Positions 58,301 to 64,000 of a DNA stretch of 64,000 nt are shown here, piece after piece. Numbering within the stretch: position 1 is the first letter of the stretch; each line of letters opens with the position of its first letter. The notes beneath the pieces were generated by a model. It saw only the letters and a program-made list of their open reading frames with translations, searched no databases and had not been told where the DNA came from. Made by a program: the position numbers and the translations under genes. Source of the DNA: Anaeramoeba flamelloides (Eukaryota; Metamonada; Anaeramoebidae); NCBI GenBank assembly GCA_027625915.1, contig JANTQA010000023.1, forward strand, positions 5,766,001-5,830,000, written 5' to 3'.

Positions 58301-60033
58301 ATCTAGATCTATGAATAATAAAAAAGCATTAAAAAATAATATAAACTTAATAATAAGCCAACAGATTAATTACGAAAAAAATATAGATAATTTAGAAATA
58401 TGTGGCCTTTTAGATTTACAATCAATATTAAAAATATATGAAAATAATTTCACAAAATACTTATTTACGCAAAATTCTTTACAAAACTCAAACACCGATT
58501 CTATTCAAACACAAGCTAAAAAAATATTTTCTTGAACAAACCAAACAAATTCAAATAATATTTCAATTACTAATTACATTTTTTTATAAAAAAATAAAAT
58601 CAATATATATATTAAATAATGAATTTGGAAATTTTGATCAAATATTTAAAAAAAAGACTAAGAATTATAGTGATAATAATTTTTCTTTTAATATTAATAA
58701 AAATTTACAATTAGATTCAGATTCATTATCTGATTTAGATAACAATTTGGATAGAAATTATAAAATTGAGTGTGAAGTTAATGTAATAAATAATACACCA
58801 ACAAAAAACCAATTATCGTCCTTATCAAAGTTAAATACACCAAATTCAATTATAGAATCATCATTGTCATCATCATCGTCATCGTCATCATCATTATCAT
58901 CATCATTGTTATCATCATTATCATCTCTTTCTTCAACAACTTCAACAACAAGGACAGAACTTGATCAATATTTAAATTTTAGCCATGATCTTGAATCCTT
59001 TGAATTTATAAATTTAGAAGATGGTGGCTACAATGGAAATGGAAATGGAAATGGAAATGGAAATGGAAATGGAAATGGTATAGAAAATGGGAATGGAAAC
59101 GGAAATAATACAATCCATTATCCATCTAATAAAATAAACGAAAAGCAAAACGAGGAAAAAAGAAAATGGAAAATCAGAAAAAGAAGAAAGAAAATGAAAC
59201 ATAAAATAGAAATAAAAAAATATATAAAAAATAATAATTTAAAAAAAAAAACAGTTTATTATCAATACAATAAAAAAATGATTCGTAAAAAAACAGAATT
59301 TGTTCAAAAAATTACAAAAAAAAGATATTTATTATTCCCGATTATGAAAATATGGCAAGATGAACAAGAAAATGAACAGAATATATTACAAATGAACCTT
59401 AAAAAACAAAAGGCCGAACATTTAACAATTTATGAGAAATTTGAAAGGGAATTAACCAAAATTAATTCTAATAAAATATATAATTTGAAATACTTTAAAA
59501 AATTATTTAAGGTATTTGAAAACTTTTATTTTACACTCGAAGAATTGAATTTGCCATTTCCAGTAGGGTTCCATAAAATCTTTTTACGATTGGCGTTCTA
59601 TGTGCTTCCACCAAAGGTGTTTTTACAATATGTGGATTTGAAAATCCTCGTAATTGATTACCACTTTTCACTAGAGCTATCACAATTATATTCTGGAAAT
59701 TTGAAAAAAACAGATTTCTTCAAACACTTAATCACATTAACGGATTTGAGGTACCAAACTTTAAAGTTATTACAAAAAAATTATTCTTCCAAAAAATTGT
59801 TGGTCGAATATTATTCAAGCCTTGTTTCAAAAAACTTTTTAGTAAAAAACCCGAATTCTGAATATTCTAATATTGAGGATAATGGCTTTGTTTATTTTAG
59901 GCCATTAACTATATGCTTTGATAAATTACAAGTGGAATCACAATCCAAAAACCAACAAAAAATCGAATTTTTACAAGAAAATATGATTTTATATGTGCCT
60001 GAGATTAATTTGTCAGAGATAAAAAATAATTAA
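55380..60033 (+). CDS. GSAP: GSAP/pigeon homologue (gamma-secretase activating protein), 2 exons
   Basis: Exon 1 is 55380-55883 and exon 2 runs from 56028 to 60033 (TAA); the join is phase 0 (GTATAC, AAAAAG). About 1500 residues against 854 in human GSAP. Human GSAP is reported to promote gamma-secretase cleavage of APP; its wider role is unclear. Matches to human are TINADENVVSATTNSS, HFYQ|FFPNK (human WVQFLYPH), LKDQTKLVEDFFWYRIS (human RDRIAEDFVWAQWD) and, near the C-terminus, LNLPFPVGFHKIFLRLAFYV then LPPKVFLQYVD (human LPLPPGFHTLH...LPLHNLLHCID). A beta-rich N-half and helical C-half fit the family. The extra length is Asn/Lys, (NE)n, poly-Ser and (GN)n repeat. Around 58519-58526 an A7 run shifts the frame by one base. 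No GT lies nearby, so it is not an intron; an assembly error or a true lesion. Start MQPLL is chosen because the frame upstream closes at 55314. Confidence 0.78.
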
Positions 60034-62338
60034 ATTAATTCTTTTTTTTTTTTGTTTTTATTATTATTTTTTTTTGAATAGTTTTTATATTATTAAAATT
60101 TTCTATAGAATTAGTAATCATTAGAAAAATAAAATTACCAAAAAGTTTTTGAACTTTTTTTTATTATTTTTAGTTATTTGGGATGAAAGAAAAATTAAAT
60201 AGTATAAAATTATTAACTACTTTTTCGATTTGATTTTAAAAAAAAATTGATCAAATAAAAATAAAATCAAATTAATTGAGCTTCTGATTTAATATTTTTG
60301 TTTGTATTGAAAAAGTTATGAAAAAAAAAAAAAAAAAAACAATTAATTTTTTATTTTTATATACTCAACCAGTTTTTCATTTTTTACAAAATTTGATGAA
60401 AGTTTATTTAATAAATGTTACTTTATTGATCTGGTAATATTTTGATTAAAATATTTGTAAAATATTGTTTTTGTTTTTCAAACAGAAAGTTAATTTAGGT
60501 ATCTCTTTCTTATGTATAACCGCGAAATCAATGATTCTATGCGTAAAATACATATTTAGTAAAAATAAAGTAAAATTGCATAGAGAGGGTAATTAATACA
60601 TTTTCAATAATAATAAAGAAAATAAAGATATTTTTTTTATGATTATTTTCTCATTTACCTTTTTTAATTTCCATTTTTTTTCCCTAAAAACAAATTTTTC
60701 TTTTTTTTTTTTTTTTGTTTTATTTTTTTTAAAAAAAAGCTGAAAAGAAAAATAATCAAAAGTGTGGTTCTAATTTGGTTGACAAAGTATTGAAGAAGAG
60801 AAATAGTGGAGATAATTTAGCTTCATTTTTGACTTTTTTACCTTGATATTGGAATGAATTTCTAGTGGATATAATAATAGTATTATTTACTATGATAAAA
60901 TTCTATACCAAGCAAGGTATTACAGAAAAAAGTTGATAGTGTATGATAATATAGAAAATTTCAAAAAAAATAAAAATAACCAACTGTCCATTCAAACTAG
61001 TGTTAAGAAAATAAAAACTCTTTAATTTTTTTTTTTATTCAATTAAAGAATGAGAACTAAAAGTTCACCCGTTAACATTAGTTTTTTTTTCTAAAAGTTC
61101 TTAATTCTCATTTACTTCTTATTGTTTTTTCTCTTTTTCGTTTCTGTGTTTAAAAATATAATTTTTTTCTTTGTATTTTTCTAAGAAAAGTTATCTTATG
61201 AACTATAATCTTACCTACATTATAGGTAAGATAAAAAAAAACTCACAATGCATTTAGTTTTACAGGGAGTGTCGTCAAGTACCTAGGTTTTTTTTAGGTT
61301 TTCTGTTTTATTTGTTAAGTGTTCTAGGTTTTATTGGGCTTTTCCAGTTTATTTCGTGAAGTGTTCTAGGTTTTTTTAAGGTTTTCTATTTTATTTGTGA
61401 AATCAATTAAAGTATTCAAGGTTTTTTATACTTTTCGAAATAGCCCGAAAATTTATTAAAATTGTTCTGTTTATTCCAAAAAGTAAAAAAAACCTAACGA
61501 AAATCTATTGATTTCACAAATAAAATAGAAAACTTCAAAAAAAGACAAAGAAAATCAATCGATTCTCAGACTAAAATACAAAAACTCGGGAAAACTGATA
61601 TGAGATTTTACAGAAATAAAATGAATAGAGTAATTTCTAAGATTTTTCTCCATTCTTATAAATTCTGGAAAAGCCAGGTAATTGATGGAACTCTAAGTAC
61701 TTGTGCCTTGCTTAATAAAAATATTTCACAATAATCAAAAATCAAAATTCATTATTCAAAACCCGAAGAAATTTAAGTTATCCATCAAGTTCCACATTTC
61801 TAAAAATTTAGGAGATTTACCTATTGCTTAAACAGATATTACTATTTAATAAAGAAAAACTCAATAAAATTTTGTCCTTTATGTTTAAGATAAGAACAGA
61901 AGGAAATTATAGAAAATATTAATCATTTTTTATGGTTATATCCTTCCTATGAAAATAATAGATTAATATTTCAAAATAAATTAAAAGATATAAATCCGAT
62001 TGAATTAATTTTAAGTCAAAACAGTTTCAAAATATTTTCATTAATAAAAAATCATGAATTATATGATTTTACGTTTAAATTTTCTTTTAGGAGAATTGAA
62101 CTCTAAGATCAACTAGAGTGTAAATTACACTTCTTCAATCATAATAAATAAAAAGAAAAATTATTAAAAATTTTTTATTTGATTTTCTTTATTATTTTTG
62201 TTTTAGCTTATAACCCCAAATTGTATTAAATGATTATTTTTCTAAAATCAAATTGAAATTAAAATCATATATTTCATTATATAATTTATTCCACAATAAT
62301 ATATAGATAAAAATATAAGAATATATATATTAATTGTA
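60034..62338. other. Intergenic DNA with a family D copy
   Basis: Poly-T tracts after the GSAP stop (60042-60080) may mark its 3' end. Small palindromes such as CTTACCTACATTATAGGTAA lie at about 61210-61230. Family D occupies 61263-61715. No open frame of substance. Confidence 0.55.
61263..61715. repeat. Family D fold-back repeat, copy 2
   Basis: It opens GTCGTCAAGTACCTAGGTTT and contains three units built on AAGTGTTCTAGGTTTT and TTTTCTATTTTATTTGT. Inverse units follow (AAAAACCTAACGAAAATCTA; ATAAAATAGAAAACTTC), and it closes AATTCTGGAAAAGCCAGGTA then ATTGATGGAAC. Its two ends are inverse to each other (CATCAAGTACCTAGG and CCAGGTAATTGATGG). It aligns with the copy at 42058-42575. Confidence 0.65.
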
Positions 62339-62752
62339 TTAATTAATTTTATTATCGAATTCAATTGGAATATTTGAGATAACATTTTTAACTTCTGTAA
62401 ACTTTTTTACAAAATCTTGAAAAAGATCGATTTGAAGATCAATATAACTTCCTAATTTTTGTTTTGTATCCCTTATTCGAGTTTTTCTAAAATATTCACT
62501 TTCAACCAAGGTAATATAAGTGATCGTATCAGCCCTTTTTTTACTTTCGGTCGTATTCTTTCGTAATTTTTCAATTTTTTCGTTATCTTTTTCCGAAACA
62601 ATGGTTTTTTTTTCAAAGTTCAATTGTTGTTGTTCTTTTTCATGATAGTATAATTGTGAACGATCTCTTTCATTAAATGGTTTTTTAAAACATGAATACA
62701 TTTGTTCATATTCTAATAAAAACAATTCTAACAAATCCATTTCACTTTTTCC
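62339..62752 (-). CDS. Terminal exon of a probable BAR/sorting-nexin-like protein
   Basis: The frame covers 137 codons and ends in TAA. It begins right after a TTATTAG acceptor at 62753-62754, where the in-frame TAG shows that an upstream exon must exist. The sequence starts GKSEMDLLELFLLEYEQM. Nearly all of it is amphipathic helix: NFEKKTIVSEKDNEKIEKLR, then RADTITYITLVESEYFRKTR and LGSYIDLQIDLFQDFVKKFT. The E-x-x-F-x-K-x-R pattern followed by L-x-x-Y-(I/V)-x-x-Q-I is typical of the last two helices of the Vps5/sorting-nexin BAR domain, which bends endosomal membranes. Other long-helix proteins could look similar, so the family call is tentative. The preceding exons should lie above 62752 but I found none by eye; AAT and AT microsatellites occupy the intron side. 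Confidence 0.45.
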   Translation of the reverse strand, partial: GKSEMDLLELFLLEYEQMYSCFKKPFNERDRSQLYYHEKEQQQLNFEKKTIVSEKDNEKIEKLRKNTTESKKRADTITYITLVESEYFRKTRIRDTKQKLGSYIDLQIDLFQDFVKKFTEVKNVISNIPIEFDNKIN

Positions 62753-62753
62753 C

Positions 62754-62795
<42 letters not shown>

Positions 62796-64000
62796 GATAA
62801 ATTAATATATATATATATATATATACATATATATGATTAAAAGGATTAATTTTAAATTAAAAAAAAATGAAATAAAAGAACAGAAGGAAGAACATTAAAA
62901 TACAAAAATTAGGAATCTCTATCTCAAATTTTGATAACTTTTTGATTTTTATTTCTAACAAGTCAATTCAGTCACTTTGGCATTTTAATAATTCTAAATT
63001 AGTGATATAAGGTGTATCTAGAATTTTTTAAGTTTTGAAATTCTCGTTAAAGTAGAAGATTTTAGGTTTTAAGTTTGAGATTAAAATGGTTTTCGGGAAA
63101 GAGTTTTAATAGGTTCAAAATATATCCTTTCGAAATCTTATCAAATACATTTTTGATTTTTTAGAGTTTACTTTTTCCAAATTTATTTTTAAGTTGTTTA
63201 GGTTCCTTCGGTTCCTTCGGTTCCTTCAGTTCCTCCTCCTCATGTTTAAAGTGTTTGGAGGTGGTAAAAGGGATCAACAAATCATTATAGGAATTGGTAA
63301 AACTTGCTCATGATTATTAGATCTTCAACAAACTGAACTTGTTCAAATTAGTTTTTAAGCAAACAGAACTTTACTGAAATAAACTAGTGGGTTAGATCAT
63401 AAACAAATACAAATTAAGCAACTGAAGCCAACTGAAGCGATTTGAAACCGAACTGAAGTTACTGAAATTGGCATTTCGTTACAATCTGTTGAGTAGGCAC
63501 TTGGAATGGGTTTTAGATGTAGATTCGATATCTCGTACTGGTGTTTTTTGAAAACAAGATTTGGGAAACTTGTAAAATAAAAAAAATCAATCCAAAAAAA
63601 AATAAAATTAAAGCTTGAAAAAAAAAAAAAATAAAAAAGCAAAGTAACTGAAAAGAAAATTTCGAAAAAAAATTCTTCTTCTTTAAAAATCAGCACTTTA
63701 TATATGTAACCATATCTATAAAGTTCTAATTTACAACTTGATAAAGTAACCTTTTTTCATTTGATCTATTATTAGTCAGATATTTAGATCTCTTTATTAA
63801 AAAGAAATATAGTGGTAATCCATAAATAATCAACATAAAAAAAACAACCAACAACCCATTCAAGACTTTTGGTGTAAACAAAATTAAATTGGCTTTTCAA
63901 TCTAGTTTTTACATTATTTTTATTATTTTTTGACTTTTATTTTTCTTATTCTTGTCTTTGTTAAAAATAATTTTTTTCTTTGTATTTTTCAAAGAAAAGC
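62753..64000. other. Non-coding DNA with microsatellites to the window end
   Basis: Directly 5' of the helical exon lie an (AAT)n run (62753-62792) and an (AT)n run (62806-62832). At 63199-63232 a 10-bp unit GGTTCCTTCG occurs about three times. ACTGAAG-type units in the opposite sense lie at 63420-63465. The 99-codon minus frame at 63397-63696 is Phe-rich from poly-A/T and not credible. No exon of the upstream part of the BAR-like gene could be identified. Confidence 0.5.

Noticed and set aside
1-64000. CRISPR arrays, bacterial-type operons, rRNA genes
   Set aside because: No regularly spaced direct repeats and no rRNA-like sequence; splicing, gene types and spacing show a eukaryotic nuclear genome.

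Overview
The window looks like a gene-sparse, very AT-rich nuclear genome of a protist. Genes are spliced with ordinary GT-AG introns, stops are almost all TAA, and proteins carry long lysine/glutamate, asparagine/lysine and acidic repeats. Such composition and expanded proteins are known from Anaeramoeba and from dictyostelid-like amoebae. The low gene density (about ten genes in 64 kb, separated by kilobases of poly-A/T-rich DNA full of small inverted-repeat elements) argues against Dictyostelium itself. The species cannot be fixed from sequence alone.

Layout, left to right. (1) The 5' end of an unrecognised gene on the minus strand (1-250). (2) A HIRIP3-like histone chaperone (3375-4850, minus). 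(3) A four-exon LPCAT3-type MBOAT lysophospholipid acyltransferase (8570-15143, minus), whose introns are swollen by repeats. (4) A large protein with a calponin-homology-like head and PH-like tail (20292-23435, plus). (5) A 2.9 kb region bounded by two arms of about 700 bp in inverted orientation (24005-26885). (6) A second, larger relative of gene 4 with a CH-like head split by an intron and about nine tandem PH-like repeats (27317-32145, minus). (7) A two-exon CIAO2B (37239-38251, plus). (8) MSH3 (43881-47753, plus) facing (9) a PUS1-type pseudouridine synthase (49470-50825, minus). (10) A homologue of gamma-secretase activating protein, GSAP/pigeon (55380-60033, plus), with one apparent single-base frame slip. 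(11) The last exon of a probable BAR/sorting-nexin-like protein (62339-62752, minus).

The known genes are housekeeping functions scattered without operon logic: chromatin, lipid remodelling, cytosolic Fe-S insertion, mismatch repair and RNA modification. The least described items are the pair of CH plus PH-repeat proteins lying a few kilobases apart and convergent on the large inverted repeat, and the divergent GSAP homologue.

The intergenic DNA is mostly AT-rich and featureless. It does hold several short non-autonomous inverted-repeat families (here called A, B, D, E, F) plus a dispersed repeat (G). One copy of A sits inside a copy of G, and the empty counterpart of that site is in the same window. 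All intron models and protein identities are from reading the sequence; no searches were run.
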